Assembly (NCBI RefSeq): GCF_011386835.1
Contig: NC_088800.1
Span: 83,454,981-83,518,980, forward strand
DNA length: 64,000 nucleotides
Source: Chrysemys picta bellii
Lineage: Eukaryota; Chordata; Testudines; Emydidae
Direction of reading: 5' to 3'
Shown here: positions 1-11,388 of the stretch, one piece after another
How the letters are laid out: each line of letters opens with the position of its first letter
Numbering within the stretch: position 1 is the stretch's first letter
Program-made: the position numbers and the translations under genes
The notes under the pieces: model-generated
What the model saw: only the letters and a program-made list of their open reading frames with translations
Told to the model about the DNA's origin: nothing
Databases searched by the model: none

Positions 1-520
1 CTAATTACATATTTTATATGTAAAAGTATTTCCTTTTATTGGCTTTGAATTGTGCCATCTTTTCATTTTTGTGACTGTCCCCTGGTTCTTTTGTTAGAAA
101 GGTTTACAGACCTTCCAGGTGTAGGTGGGCCTGAGTCAGAACTTCAGATCCAAATGCTCCTCTGCTCCAGGTCAGGATACTGCAACTCTCTAGGATGCAC
201 CAAACCTAAATCCCAGATTCCAAGATCCCTGCATGGGACCAGAGGCTTGCAACTTGGGCCTGTTTCTATTCTTCAGACAGTCTGGGGCCTAGAGAGAACA
301 TGGGCCGGGTTTTAGCAAAAGCGAGGGACACTTGGAAGTTATGTACCAAAAAAGTATTTATTTCATTCTCTTATATGATCCGTTTATTTTATCCCAAGGG
401 TTCCCGTGAGTTCACAATGATACAAACAAACAAAAAAGCAGAAAAGTTCAAGCTAGAAAAACATTCCAGCCCATAACCTCATGTTAGATAAAGCAATTAG
501 ATTCCACACACAATGTGACT
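1..520. other. LMF1 intron, no recognised feature
   Basis: Ordinary intronic sequence. The open frame at 52-315 has no recognisable domain and looks like chance. Confidence 0.5.
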
Positions 521-650
521 GACTGAGGCAGCGAGGTGCATTGGACAGGGTCAGGAGACCTGGGTTCGCTTCCCAGTTCTGCCACTGACCTGCTGTAATG
601 AGCTTGGGCACGTCTCTTGCCCTCTCTGTGACTTTTCTCCCACCCACCCT
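521..650 (+). repeat. MIR-type SINE, 5' and core part
   Basis: The segment matches the remembered MIR consensus in order: a gain of G/C near the start, GACCTGGGTTCGC..CCCAGTTCTGCCACT, then CTTGGGCA..TCTCTTGCCCTCTCTGTG. It is an old, diverged copy, and its 3' tail is missing or unrecognisable. Confidence 0.7.
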
Positions 651-951
651 TTGTCAGGCCTTGTCTACAATTGCGGCAGCATGTAGGGTTCACAGTGGAG
701 AGCTGCCAGGCCCTTTCCCTGCTGCCCCTCACTGCATTGAGGAAAGGCTCTGAAGGCTTTCTCTGCCACCTCCCCACTGTTGGAGCCTTTCCCTGGGGTG
801 GGGAAAAGCTCCGGCAGCAGGACGTGATGCTGCTAACAATAGCAGTGTAGACAGAGGACGCACGGCTTAGATGCATGGAGAGCCATGTAGGTTCTGGTGT
901 GTCTTTACTCACCTAACCAGTGCCTTATTGTGCAGTGTAGCTACTCTACAC

Positions 952-1336
952 CTGTGGCGCTCAACCTTTCCAGACCACTGTACCCCGTCCAGGAGTCTGA
1001 TTTGTCTTGCATACCCCCAAGTTTCACCTCACTTTAAAACGACTTGCTTCCAAAATCAGACACAAAAATACAGAAGTGTCCCAGCCCACTATTACTGAAG
1101 AGTTGCTGACTTTGCCATTTTTACCCTATAATGATAAAATAAATCAAATGGAATATGAATATTGTACTTACATTTCAGTGTATAGTCTATAGAGCATTAT
1201 AAAGTCATTATCTGTAATTTGTTTGTACTGACTTCGCTAGTGCTTTTTATGTAGTCTATTGTAAAACTAGGCAAATGTCTAGATGAGTTGATGTACCCCT
1301 GGAAGACCTCTGCGTAGCCCAGGTTGAGAACCACTG
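952..1336. mobile_element. Short non-autonomous hAT-type DNA transposon
   Basis: The left end reads GCGCTCAACCTTTCC and the right end GGTTGAGAACCACTG, imperfect inverted repeats of the AGTGGTTCTCAACC class. The element is flanked by CTCTACAC (944-951) and CTCTGCAC (1337-1344), an 8-bp target duplication with one mismatch, as expected for hAT. GTACCCC and its complement-like GTACCCCTGG lie inside. It has no coding capacity. Confidence 0.75.
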
Positions 1337-1365
1337 CTCTGCACGCTGCTGTAAATATATGTAGA

Positions 1366-1430
1366 CATAGTCATAGACTATAAGCTCTTTGGGGCAGGGA
1401 CTGTGTTTGACCACGTGTCTGTATACCACT
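1366..1430 (+). repeat. MIR/L2-type 3' tail fragment
   Basis: It contains ACTATAAGCTCTTTGGGGCA followed by GGGACTGTG, the common tail motif of MIR/L2-related retroposons. The rest is lost. Confidence 0.6.
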
Positions 1431-3698
1431 CATTCCCTAATTGGTGATATTTCTTGAATGGAGAAATTAATTTGGGGAACGATTAGGATGCTTTACATAG
1501 AGATAATTTTTTTGCTCTTAGTGCTTGATCCAGCTTCTATTAAAGTCAATAGAAAACTAGGATTGACTGATGTGGATATGGAATTGGACCCTTAAAAACT
1601 ATCCATGTACTGAAAACAAGTAACTTTCCCTAATAAAGATCATTGGGATTTTTACATATTTGAAAAAGAGATTTAACGTTGGCTGCTTTAAATGATCTCT
1701 TTTTTTCCTCTCCGTCTTCGTGCTTTATATTAATGTTTTATTCAACTATATTTTGTTCAATGATTTATTGCAGGACAGATTTTAACGTGTTTGTGCTCTT
1801 GTAATATAAATGTTCTTATTGTCTTTGCTGGATAGTAGAGCTTGATAACACCCTGGACAAGGTAGGAGAGAAGGTCATCAAGATAGACTTTTTTTTTTAA
1901 TATTCTAGCATTCTTGGGCAGAGTCCTTTTAACGTCCTCTCTCCTCCACTGACAGGGCTGTCAGCCTGTGGGACATCCTGTGAGATGGTATCAACATATC
2001 CTGTAATTTTAGTCAAGATTCCAGAGCAGAGCTGCAAACGATATTTAAGGAGATGAAGCCCTGTTTGTTGACAGGGAATCTGTTTTTTTTTTTTTTTTTA
2101 TTAACACAGTGCCTTCTAGAAAAATAATGGAGAGGAAAATGACAAACTATCTTAATTTATAACCTACTTTAGTGTAAAATCACAAAGCAACAAACCTAGC
2201 AATGACCTTCACCAAACCAGCACCGGCTGTTCTTTCCCATCCCGTCTCGATGATGTAACTTTGTGGTTTTCCTGGTTTATCTTCCTCTTTTGTCTGATTT
2301 GTGTGAGTGTGTGTGATGATCTTGAGCTGCAATAGCTTTGGCCAGGGTGTTTGTGGGATTCCCATCTCTCAGGCTGAGGGCACGAATGCATCTCCCTCTC
2401 TTTCTAGCGGAGAATAAAACAAAAAGCCCCTTTTGTTAATATTTATCATCATTATTATTCTGAACTTCGGGCAGTTCATGAAAGGGAGTCTTTAACTCCC
2501 TGCGCTTTGCAGTCTGTTGGAATGTAATATTCGTCCTGCACCTGCTACGCTTTGGAAATGCAGGATCTTGGGCTACCAGTGAAAATGAAAACCGGTAAAA
2601 ATGACGAATGCAATGGGCCACATTGTCAAGTGGGGTAAGCCTGTGTCACTTCATCAGCTTCAGCCACCGATTTGTGCTGGTTGAGAAGCTGGCCTTTATA
2701 ACTGGAGCCTTAATTCCTTGAAATATTTAAAATACATAGGACTTAATTTCCTTCCAGATTCCCAATCTTTTTCTTAAAACATGAAAAAAACCTACTGCAG
2801 TGGTTTTCTCCTTCCCTTCCGATCTCATCACAGTGCGCCTGATTCTCCAGCACCTTGCACCTTGTATTGTCACTTAACCTGTGCCGAGCGAGTGTGAACA
2901 CGTAACTGTTCTGATGTGTTGGGCCTTTACACCCTCCGTGCATGGGTAGAAATGACTGGGGAGTGGATCTCTTGCCATGGGTGAAGGAAAATGACAAACT
3001 AGCAGAATGATTCTAATTTTTCCAGTGGAATGTTTCCCTGTCTAGAAACATACATGAAGACCGCTTTTGCTTGTGTGTTTAGTGTTTTACTCCACTCTTA
3101 GTGAAGAGAATGGCCTGTAAAGGCAGATGAGCCTTGAATTAAATGTTAAACTTTAAAGAGAAGAGTTTTAAAGTAGCTCTGCTCCATTAAGACTTACATT
3201 TCAGAAGTCAAGCCCAAGACCCATAACTGAGCACCAAAATAGAAAGATCATTATAATGGCCTGATTTGTAGAAGAATAAGAGGGGAGAAGAGTGGCGGTG
3301 AAATAGGTCAAAAATCTGAATGTATCATTATTTTGCTGATGGAGGAATGTTTGAGCAACTGTTTTAAACTAATGTTCTTTTCATTTTCTATTTATTGTGC
3401 GCTTTCTGTAGCTGATGACCTAATGGCTTTTTCCCGACCTGAAGAATATCATGCCAGCTTCCTTAAAAGTGATTTTATTTGTGCAGATCTTTGATATTTT
3501 CTTGGGAGTTACTGGACAAACAATCTCCATGACTGTAAAACATCTAATATTTTTTTTAAATGCCGTCCTAGCCATGACAGCGAGCCTATTCTAAAGTTGA
3601 CACTCACTAAATGTATAAGCATTTATAAGGTTGGTGAGGGGAAGGATCCAGGAAGGCTCTGCCTGTTTTGCTATCCGTTAAATTAAGGTTGAACAGTC
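1431..3698. other. LMF1 intron, repeat-poor
   Basis: No exon, RNA gene or complete repeat was recognised. There is a run of 17 T at 2083-2099, and a short GTGTGAGTGTGTGTG stretch near 2300. The open frames on both strands between 2180 and 2997 lack family features. Confidence 0.5.
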
Positions 3699-3910
3699 CA
3701 GTGGTTCTCAAATTGTTTGTGTTGGCAACCCCTTTCACACAGCAAGCCTCTGAGTGAGACCCCCCCCTTATAAATTACAAATGGGGGGGGGGTAATTTTA
3801 ATTTAACGGGGGCTCGGGGCTGACAGACCCTGTGCATACCAGGCTCGTGTCCCCCAAGTAACGCACTTGCAACCCCCTGAATGGTCACGACCCCCAGTTT
3901 GAGAATCCCT
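3699..3910. mobile_element. Short hAT-type element (CAGTGGTTCTCA termini)
   Basis: The left end is CAGTGGTTCTCAAATTG and the right end CCCCAGTTTGAGAATCCCT, which are imperfect inverted repeats. A C8 and a G10 run lie inside. The flanks (GAACAGTC and AACTGTAG) do not make a clean 8-bp duplication, so the ends may have eroded. The open frame on the minus strand here is incidental. Confidence 0.65.
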
Positions 3911-4046
3911 AACTGTAGCATGAATGTACTCCTATATGTCATACTCCCAAACTGTGTCTTTATAAATGGCCATCCAGGAATTGCAAACAATTCGGATAGG
4001 CCGTCATGCACTTTGGTTAGTATTGGATAAAGATACTTGGGCAAAG

Positions 4047-4230
4047 GTTTCTGAAAGGCACTAGTGATTTTGGGTGCCTCGGGTTTTTGGGTTCTCAACT
4101 CAAGATGCCTTCAAGGAGCCTGATTTTTAGAAAGCGCTGAGCACCCACCCCTAGGGAAATCAGGTCCCTTCTGGGTGTATGAAATTGGGGACCAAAAATC
4201 GCTGGACATTTGTGGAAAACTTTGGCCTCG
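4047..4230. repeat. Diverged interspersed repeat, GGGTGCC/TTTCTGAAA family
   Basis: The order CACTAGTGATTTTGGGTGCC, CAACTCAAGATGCCTT, CCTGATTTTTAGAAAG, GCTGAGCACCCAC recurs in shortened form at 7386-7490, so this is a dispersed family. I know it as a common reptile and bird repeat but cannot name it safely. Confidence 0.6.
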
Positions 4231-5433
4231 ATGTTTTGTATTGCAAAGGCAAAAACTTAAGCATGCCCTCAGCTCTGCCTTCCTGAGCACAGGTTGGTGG
4301 AGGAAATGAATGTGTTTTTCTACTAAAGAAAGAGGGAATTGTATAATTTAGGTAACCTAGGAAGGTAGGTAAATCTCCCCTAATTGTATACAGACCATAG
4401 AGTTTGTCTCAACCTTTTGACTAGTGAAGCTTTCCTCAATTTGGGATATTGTGTGATCCTAATCAGAGACCTTTAACCATACATCAAAGCAGACTCTCCT
4501 AATCTGCATACCTTCAGGCTGGCATGGCTTGATTGCATGGTTTCCTGCTAACAGACTCATCTCTGGCCAGGTGTCTTTCCTGCTGTGGACGACTGATTCC
4601 TTTTTAGTCTTCATCGCTGAGGCAAAGAAATTTAATCCTAATATTACTGCCAGCCATGGAATGGACCCGCTGATTTGGAAATGTCACTCCGTCGTGGCCG
4701 TGAAATATCAATGCACAGCAGCCTCTGATACCTGCTTATTTCACTGCCAACCTCTAACCTAAGGTAGAACAGACCTGTCATTAGCGTATCCATCTGCATT
4801 TAAGCCTGTCAAGCTTCCTTCCCCTTCTCTTCTTTTGTTTCCCTAATTACTTTGATTGCATCAGCATATCCAGCCTGGGTCCTCTGCTTGGTTCCTAAGG
4901 CAGCATGAATTGTCTGCTCGGTCTGCTTTCATATGGATCTTATGGTAAGAGGCAGAGGTGGGCCTCAGCCGCGGGGCGAGGAGGGGAGAGAGAGTTGGCT
5001 CTGGGTCTTGAACTCCAAAGTCGGAGTGCGTTTGGCTTTGGAGGTAGGTCTTCAGCTTCTTACAGAGAGAGGCCCTAACTGCTGCATGGATGCTCTGCTC
5101 TTCCTCCTGTCCTTTCCACCCCGGCAGCTGGGCTTGTTGGGGGCAGAGGGCTGTGGTAACCAGTCTTCGGAGCCATTCCGCAGCTTGTGAGTGGGAAGCT
5201 CTCACAGCTTATCCCAGGGTTTGTCTGGGGCTCATGCCCGCTGACTTGGGTTCATGGGCTCATGGGCGACGAGGCTGTTTACGTGCGGTGTAGACATTCG
5301 TTCTTGGGCTGCAGCCTGAGCTCTGGGACCCTCCCGTCTTGCAGGGCCAGCCGTGGGTTTTTAGTCATACCCACAGAGGTGCCCGGGCTGCTCCTTGGGC
5401 TAAGCACTGGGTCCCTTGGCCCCGGAGCCTGTG
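4231..5433. other. LMF1 intron, no recognised feature
   Basis: Unique-looking sequence. The overlapping open frames at 4861-5507 lie in slightly GC-rich DNA, show no domain or splice-site support, and overlap each other on both strands. Confidence 0.45.
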
Positions 5434-5595
5434 TTCTAAATAGTTGCTGTCATTACTCTTGTTGGTATTTGTATTGCAGTAGTGTTGGGGCTCAGGCGGG
5501 GATCTGAGGCCCATTGTGCTTGGCACACAATGAAATGGGGGACCCTGCCTTAAAGGGCTTACCGTCTGTCTAAGCAAGGCACCAGATAAATCATA
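5434..5595 (+). repeat. MIR/L2-related tail repeat
   Basis: Contains TGTATTGCAGTAGTGTTGGG, then GGCCCATTGTGCTTGGCACA and TTAAAGGGCTTACCGTCT. This matches a very common turtle/bird repeat whose other copies in this window are at 44985-45110, 51406-51540 and 58030-58150. Confidence 0.65.
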
Positions 5596-5599
5596 GATC

Positions 5600-5780
5600 G
5601 GGGGAGGGATAGCTCAGTGGTTTGAGCATTGGCCTGCTAAACCCAGGGTTGTGAGTTCAATCCTTGAGGGGGCCACTTAGAGATCTGGGGCAAAAATCAG
5701 TACTTGGTCCTGCTAATGAAGGCAGGGGGCTGGACTCGATGACCTTTCCGGGTCCCTTCCAGTTCTAGGAGATAGGTATA
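5600..5780 (+). repeat. Turtle tRNA-derived Pol III SINE
   Basis: The 5' part looks like a tRNA gene: A box TAGCTCAGTGG at 5610-5620 and B box GAGTTCAATCC at 5653-5663. The middle runs through GGGGCAAAAATCAGTACTTG. The 3' part, CTGGACTCGATGACCTTT..GGGTCCCTTCCAGTTCTA, resembles a CR1 LINE 3' end, as is established for the cryptodiran Pol III/SINE, which borrows CR1 machinery. Two minus-strand copies lie at 10386-10570 and 59201-59386. Confidence 0.93.
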
Positions 5781-5784
5781 ACTC

Positions 5785-6601
5785 CAAATATTTTTATAAT
5801 AAATAATAGCATTTTGCTTTTCCTGTCTTGTATTCCATCCTCCTCAGCCTAGGTGCTGGGGGTGTGGCTGAACCCCATGGCTTGAAGTGGATTCCGTTAT
5901 ATTACAGGTTGAGTCATGACTCTCAGCACCCCCACTGTAAACATTGTCGACCTCGGAGACCAGTGCACATATTTCCCTGGGTAGCTCTTGATAAGAGAGT
6001 GTTATCAGACATCAGATACCCTTGGCAATGTACCCCCAACTTTTCCGTGGTATAGGTGCTGTGAGTGTGACACCTGCATTGGCTGGCTTACCCTTTGTTT
6101 GTGTGTATTACCTTATCACCTCCGGTCCCTTCCTGGACCTGTAAGGTGCTGTACATCCTCAGCTCCACAGGAGGATCAAATGCAGGGAGAGTCCCTCCGT
6201 TTGATCTCAAATAATAAGTGTTTCGGTTCCCTTGACAAATGGCATGCTTTTATCTATCCATCCCGGCATGGATCACCGTGATATCTTCTGCCACCTTATC
6301 TGTCACATTTTAAATGATGTGTCACATTCCAGTGAGATTTATACGTCAAATTATTTTAAATAAACAGAAAAGGGAAAGTGTCCGTTGCCTAGAAACTATT
6401 TTTCTGAGTACTCTGGCAATTGCCATGTTCTCTAAAGTATAATAAATGAAAGCTTGGGCTCAGAAGTAGGGTGGCTTTTAAAAGACGTTATTCATTGAAA
6501 TCTGTGTTGTTTCCCACTGTTCATGTGTGGTTCTCTCTCTGTGGCTTGACTGTAGCATGACATATTGAGGTATTATCGTGAAGTGTAGAAGAAAAGAAAC
6601 A
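5785..6601. other. LMF1 intron upstream of the exon
   Basis: No repeat or additional exon was recognised. The open frames at 5828-6281 are unsupported by homology. The sequence becomes AT-rich towards the acceptor. Confidence 0.5.
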
Positions 6602-6627
6602 TTTGTTTTTGTTTTTTTTTCTTACAG
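6602..6627 (+). other. LMF1: Splice acceptor of the LMF1 exon
   Basis: A long T-rich polypyrimidine tract interrupted by single G residues ends in TTCTTACAG. The AG is at 6626-6627, directly before the GGG glycine codon of the exon. Confidence 0.85.
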
Positions 6628-6693
6628 GGGTTGATTAAAATCCGAGGTGATCGCTGCTGGAGAGAGTTGACCTGTATGGATTATCATTATGAG
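6628..6693 (+). CDS. LMF1: Internal exon of lipase maturation factor 1 (LMF1)
   Basis: This 66-nt exon encodes 22 residues starting GLIKIRGDRC and ending MDYHYE. Both ends are phase 0. I recognise it from the well conserved LMF1 segment GLIKIRGDRCWRDLTCMDFH; the paralogue LMF2 has a clearly different sequence here (ASGVVKLTSRCPAWWGLT). LMF1 is a multi-pass ER membrane protein needed for folding and assembly of lipoprotein, hepatic and endothelial lipases. A T-rich tract ending CTTACAG precedes the exon and GAG|GTGAGC follows it, so both splice sites look strong. The frame is open and substitutions are conservative (D to E, F to Y relative to the remembered mammalian form), so it is probably functional rather than a pseudogene. 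The flanking exons, upstream ...RIMLGA and downstream TQP(V/M)PNP..., were not found in the window. Gene assignment rests on memory of the family, not a search. Confidence 0.93.
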
Positions 6694-6699
6694 GTGAGC
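6694..6699 (+). other. LMF1: Splice donor of the LMF1 exon
   Basis: GTGAGC follows the GAG glutamate codon, a near-consensus U1 site. The downstream intron starts here and no convincing partner exon was found in the remaining 57 kb. Confidence 0.85.
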
Positions 6700-7385
6700 A
6701 TTCTGAACACCACTAGTTGCCTGTCCACTTTACCTTGTTAGTAATTCTCCCTTTTTCCCGACATCTTTTCTCTCTTTCTCCAGCTGGGTTGCAGTTGTTC
6801 CCCCACTCCCACCCCACCCCATCCCGATTGTTGTAATCTGAGGTGCTCCTGATATCTTCATCAATAACAATGAGCCATACAACTTTTTTCCATCCAATAA
6901 ACCCATGAGACCACTTCCTCTTAGCCCTCTCTCACTGGTATGAGTCAGGACTAACATCACGGGACTCAGCCAAATTACTCCCTGTGTGAAAATGGTGCAA
7001 GAAGAGATGTTGGCCCTTAATATCCAATCAAGTCCTCTCTTTCAATTTCTGACTTTTACAAGTTTTTGTTTGTTTGTTTTCGTCAGAACTTGCTTTAAAG
7101 ATATAAACACAATTTTATCTTCATGTGATACAGTGAAGGTTTTGACAAGCCTTTATAATGAGTGAGCAAAGGTTTATTATACCTGGAAGGATCAATCAAT
7201 AAGCCTAGGATTTGGGGAGAGCCAGCTGCAATGCTATCCTATAGTTGACACCGATGCAACAAAGCAGTGCTAGATGAATGGGATTTGAAACTTGGTAGTC
7301 CACATCGGGTAGATAGAAGGCCTGCTAGTTTGCTCGTCTTTTAGCATTCCAAGGTGTCGCTCTTATCACGTTCATCCAGGGCTAA
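6700..7385. other. LMF1 intron downstream of the exon
   Basis: Unique-looking intron start with a C-rich tract near 6800-6825. No other feature was recognised. Confidence 0.5.
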
Positions 7386-7490
7386 GGCTTTCAAAAATGA
7401 CTCGTGATTGTTGATGTCTCAGTGTTTGGGCGTTCAGGTTGAGACACCTTCAACGGTGTGATTTTCAGAAGGTGGGTGCTTTCTGTTTAC
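7386..7490. repeat. Second copy of the GGGTGCC/TTTCTGAAA repeat family
   Basis: CTTTCAAAAATGACTCGTGA, GTTGAGACACCTTCAACGG and GATTTTCAGAAGGTGGGTGC follow in the order expected for the complementary strand of the repeat at 4047-4230. Confidence 0.55.
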
Positions 7491-8650
7491 TCTTCCAAAA
7501 TACAGACGTATTTGAGCAGAAATGTGGTGTAGAAACAATGTGCGATCAAAGACGTCGAGCAGGAATCATTAAGTTCTCACTCTGTGTACTTTTCTCTTGC
7601 CTTTTGAAATCCATTTCAGTGACTTGTTTTCACGTAGGTAATAAATAGCTGTTTGTGTTCTGGCTCCGGGCATTATCACCTCTTAGATTGCAGAGAGATG
7701 TAGCAGCACCATCCTGCATTCTTGTGGTCATGATTTCGCCTTTGCATTTGATACGGGCCTGGGATTACAAAAGGAGATACCTGTGATGGTAAACTGGTCA
7801 AATAACCTTGGTCCTTGGCTGCATAATCAAGGAAACTGCTGGGGCACCATTCTTTTCTTCTTTGTCTGTAATAAACCGGATGGTTTATTGTTAAATATGT
7901 ATTAGATCTATTGTTTATAATACATTTTTCTACCTGCTTTGCAGTGGAGCACATTGCACCTGTTTGCTCAACTTTGCAATGGCTCCTGTTTGGTTTCCTG
8001 GTGCAGTTTCTAACGTTGGCTTTGCCCCAGGTCGTCCCGAGGTAGGATTGAGCTGAGGTAGGATACGGAGTCTGACAATCCCTACATCTGGGGACACACT
8101 TCCAGTGGACCATCATCTCTGGAAATCATCTGCTCTTCCACTGAAGGTCTGGTAGAACCTGAGTTTTCTGCCCTTCAGAATGCGTTGCAAGATGTACGCA
8201 TGCCTCTTTTTTTTTCTTCTGGAGGGGTGAGCTCAATAGGGAGATTAATAATAAGTTGGAAAGTTCTTTCAGTACCTCCCTCCCTCCCTCCCCCACCATT
8301 TAAGACAAAGGGACTCCACACAGTAACAGGGGTCCATCCACCCACTCCAATCCTACAGAGGAATCAGGGCCTTAACTTCCACAATATGAAAAATAAAATA
8401 AAAAAATTTGAAGTTTACCAGCATCTGAAGCCTTTTACTTTTTGCTCTTGTAAGCTAGTTAAAAGTGGATTAATTTCTTTTTGGGGGTTTATGGGTGTTA
8501 GTCCAAAATGTAGAATTTGCCTTTTTGCTGTTTACTTCTTTTTGGTATTTATTTATTTTAAAGTTGGGGAGTTGCTTTGAAAGGCACTTTTGCGCATGTG
8601 TAGCTCATGACTACATTATACAGTTACTGCTATTCAGCTGTAGGCATTAA
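7491..8650. other. LMF1 intron, no gene recognised
   Basis: The minus-strand open frame at 7676-8116 (146 codons) is the longest here but has no recognisable domain, codon pattern or splice context. A (TCCC)n run lies at 8276-8293. Confidence 0.45.
8276..8293. repeat. (TCCC)n microsatellite
   Basis: Four to five units of CTCC/TCCC, continuing into a C-rich stretch. Confidence 0.8.
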
Positions 8651-8980
8651 ATAAGAACATGAGAATGGCCATACTGGGTCACACCAAAGGTCCATCAAGC
8701 CCAGTATCCTCTCCTCTGACAGCGGCCAATGCCAGGTGCCCCAAAGGGAATGAACAGACAGGTTATCATCAAGTGATCCATCCCCTGTCACCCATTCCCA
8801 GCTTCTGGCAAACAGAGGCTAGGGACACCATTCCTGCCCATCCTGGCTAATAGCCATTGATGGTCCTATCTTCCATGAATCTATCTAGCTCCCTTTTGAA
8901 CCCCAGTATAGTATTGACCTTCACAACACCCTCTGGCAAGGAGTTCCAGAGGTTGACAGTGCATTGTGTGAAAAATGAAT
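8651..8980 (-). mobile_element. CR1 LINE 3' end, 5'-truncated
   Basis: The reverse strand of a CR1 3' untranslated end. On the plus strand it begins ATAAGAACATGAGAATGGCC, then ATACTGGGTCACACCAAAGG, and runs to GGTTGACAGTGCATTGTGTG. The same motifs occur in forward orientation at 9095-9455, which confirms the assignment. Only the last ~330 bp of the LINE are present; no reverse transcriptase remains. Confidence 0.92.
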
Positions 8981-9067
8981 TCAGAAGTGTGTGCTAGAGT
9001 ACAGATTTCAGACACGAAGACCCTTGAATACTAGAGTTTTTAATCCTAACACAAAGGCAGCCATGGT

Positions 9068-9455
9068 AAAATGTCCCTAGCCGCCTTCTTCATTTTGGAT
9101 TTAATGGGCAGCAGGTTTAAAACAAATAGAAGGAAGTTCTTCTTCACACAGCGCACAGTCAACCTGTGGAACTCCTTGCCTGAGGAGGTTGTGAAGGCTA
9201 GGACTATAACAAGGTTTAAAAGAGAACTAGATAAATTCATGGAGGTTAAGTCCATTAATGGCTATTAGCCGGGACGGATAAGGAATGGTGTCCCTAGCCT
9301 CTGTTTGTCAGAGGGTGGAGATGGATGGCAGGAGAGAGATCACTTGATCATTACCTGTTAGGTTCACTCCCTCTGGGGCACCTGGCACTGTCGGTAGACA
9401 GGATACTGGGCTGGATGGACCTTTGGTCTAACCCAGTATGGCCGTTCTTATGATT
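9068..9455 (+). mobile_element. CR1 LINE 3' end, 5'-truncated, inverted relative to its neighbour
   Basis: Contains AAGTTCTTCTTCACACAGCG, AACCTGTGGAACTCCTTGCC, GGACTATAACAAGGTTTAAA, ATGGCTATTAGCCGGGACGG and ends CAGTATGGCCGTTCTTATGA, the characteristic CR1 3' end in sense. The copy is fairly well preserved. The two small open frames over it are not real genes. With the copy at 8651-8980 it makes a 330-bp imperfect inverted repeat with an ~90-bp spacer. Confidence 0.93.
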
Positions 9456-10385
9456 AATATCAAGAATGCCCTTCTGTCCTGTATGCTTTTCTACACCTGG
9501 GAACAGTCAAAGGAAAGCCAACCCATAACCGAGATAATTGTGATTCCATCACCAGCTCTCTCAGGTGACCCTAACCTACAACAATCATCCTGCAGAGTAC
9601 TATGATTTGTTTAAATCAAAACCAGAATCAACTTTGTAGCCCAGAAAGTTAATTAAAATCACTCCCCTCATATCCATAACGCGGGATCCCAAACCTGCAG
9701 AAGTCATCAGGGACAGGAGCACAAAGAAGATAACATTATCAGTATCAATTATTTAAATCCACAGCAGCAACTGCAATGAAAGGAAAAGAAAGAGGTCCAA
9801 CCTTGGCAATAGTAGATAAAACTCCAAAATACAGCTGTAGATTAAACTTGACACACACAGGCTCTCCTCGTTACGTATGTGGTAGAAATGATTTGACAAA
9901 ACTCTCCTCAGGCAGGCAGCGCTAATGGGAAAGGAACACCCTCCATTTCATTGTTTCCTACGTATTCTGTATTTTGGATGAGACCTAAAAGCACAGCCAT
10001 GATGGTTTGGGGGTCATTGAAGCTTTAAGACCTGGTACTCCTCAGATTATTGGGGATGGGGATGGGGTAGTCAGTTCCAGTACAGGCAAAATTTCTGTTT
10101 GATTAGTTGATCACGGGCAGCTTTTTAGAGGGGTCGTAGCCATGTAAAGCCTTCACGTACTATATGTAATGTTGGGCATATGCCCATTTAAAAGGACAGA
10201 CGAACAAATTGCCACCAGACGCAAGACTCTTCTTCTCCGGGGTGGTTCCATAGCCAAGCTCTTCTGCATCCACCTTTATCCTTAGCTTCCACCATTGATA
10301 TCTCCCAGCAGGTGAGATCAGTAGAAAAACCATGTCCCGCCCACTCCCTTGACCAAATTATTTAATTAATTTAATTTTAATTAAT
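9456..10385. other. LMF1 intron, no recognised feature
   Basis: Nothing recognisable apart from an AT-rich tail (TTAATTAATTTAATTTTAAT) just before the SINE, a likely insertion target. Confidence 0.45.
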
Positions 10386-10570
10386 GGAGATATCCCATCT
10401 CCTAGAACTGGAAGGGACCTTGAAAGGTCATCGAGTCCAGCCCCCTGCCTTCACTAGCAGGACCAAGTACTGATTTTGCCCCAGGTCCCCAAGTGGCCCC
10501 CTCAAGGATTGAACTCACAACCCTGGGTTTAGCAGGCCAATGCTCAAACCACTGAGCTATCCCTCCCCCC
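10386..10570 (-). repeat. Turtle tRNA-derived Pol III SINE
   Basis: Reverse copy of the SINE at 5600-5780. On the plus strand it runs from GGAGATATCCCATCTCCTAG through GTCATCGAGTCCAGCCCCCT to GGATTGAACTCACAACCCTG (B box) and CCACTGAGCTATCCCTCCC (A box). Confidence 0.93.
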
Positions 10571-11388
10571 ATGCATACCTGCCAGCTGCTACCCTTTACA
10601 GCACCATAGTTACCAATAACCTGACTCTGCAGTGAAGTGGGAGTCAGAGAGGGAGAAAGCTGCTTACAGAATTGTAATACAGAATCCGTCTAAGCAGTGG
10701 GAGGAAAAGAGGAGGAGAAACAGACTGTAGCTGAAGATGTCTCTGGAAGGGAGGAAATTATTCGGGAGGCTGCTTGTAATTAGAATGATAAAACTGGGTA
10801 ATGGACCAACTTTCAAATGGACGCGGGCCAAATTTAGTCTGCAGTGATGTATGTTGGCCACCCCAGCTCTCATATTCCAATCCTATACTCCAGTCCAACA
10901 TCTACATGTGCTCACTTGCCAAGAGAATTAATGAAAACACATGGCCCCCATCTCTTGCATATTGAGCATACACTGTACTATTTATTTGTAGTAGAACCAG
11001 CAGCTACGTTCGTGGAAAATAACATTTCCACTTTTGTCGGAAATCATGTATAAAATAACATGTTGTTATGGCTTCGGTAATTAAACAGAGAGCATATTTT
11101 TTGCCCCTCTTTGCCCCCCTTGGGCCTTAACCCAAGACTTTATGGAGATCTGTTCCTCAAGTTAAGGCTCTTTGTTTGGAAGGCTTATGACCCTTACATT
11201 TAGAGAGGGAAATGTCACAATGCATAGTTTATACAGACATGGTATTTTCCAATCTTCACTTGTTGCTGCATCATCTCATGAGGCGGTACGGTAGGAGTAG
11301 ATTTATTCAAATAGGTGTAGAAGAAAAGATACTAACAAAGATGAGCAATTTAGACTTGCACTTGATTTCTCTTGCTGCTGTAATATAG
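10571..11388. other. LMF1 intron, no recognised feature
   Basis: No repeat or exon was recognised. The two opposed open frames near 10664-11053 have no supporting features. Confidence 0.45.

Noticed and set aside
5610..5663. tRNA-gene-like A and B boxes
   Set aside because: They are the promoter of a SINE with a CR1-like tail, not a functional tRNA gene; the same holds for the copies near 10500 and 59350.
7676..8116. 146-codon minus-strand open frame
   Set aside because: No domain, no splice or promoter context, and base composition is the same as the surrounding intron.
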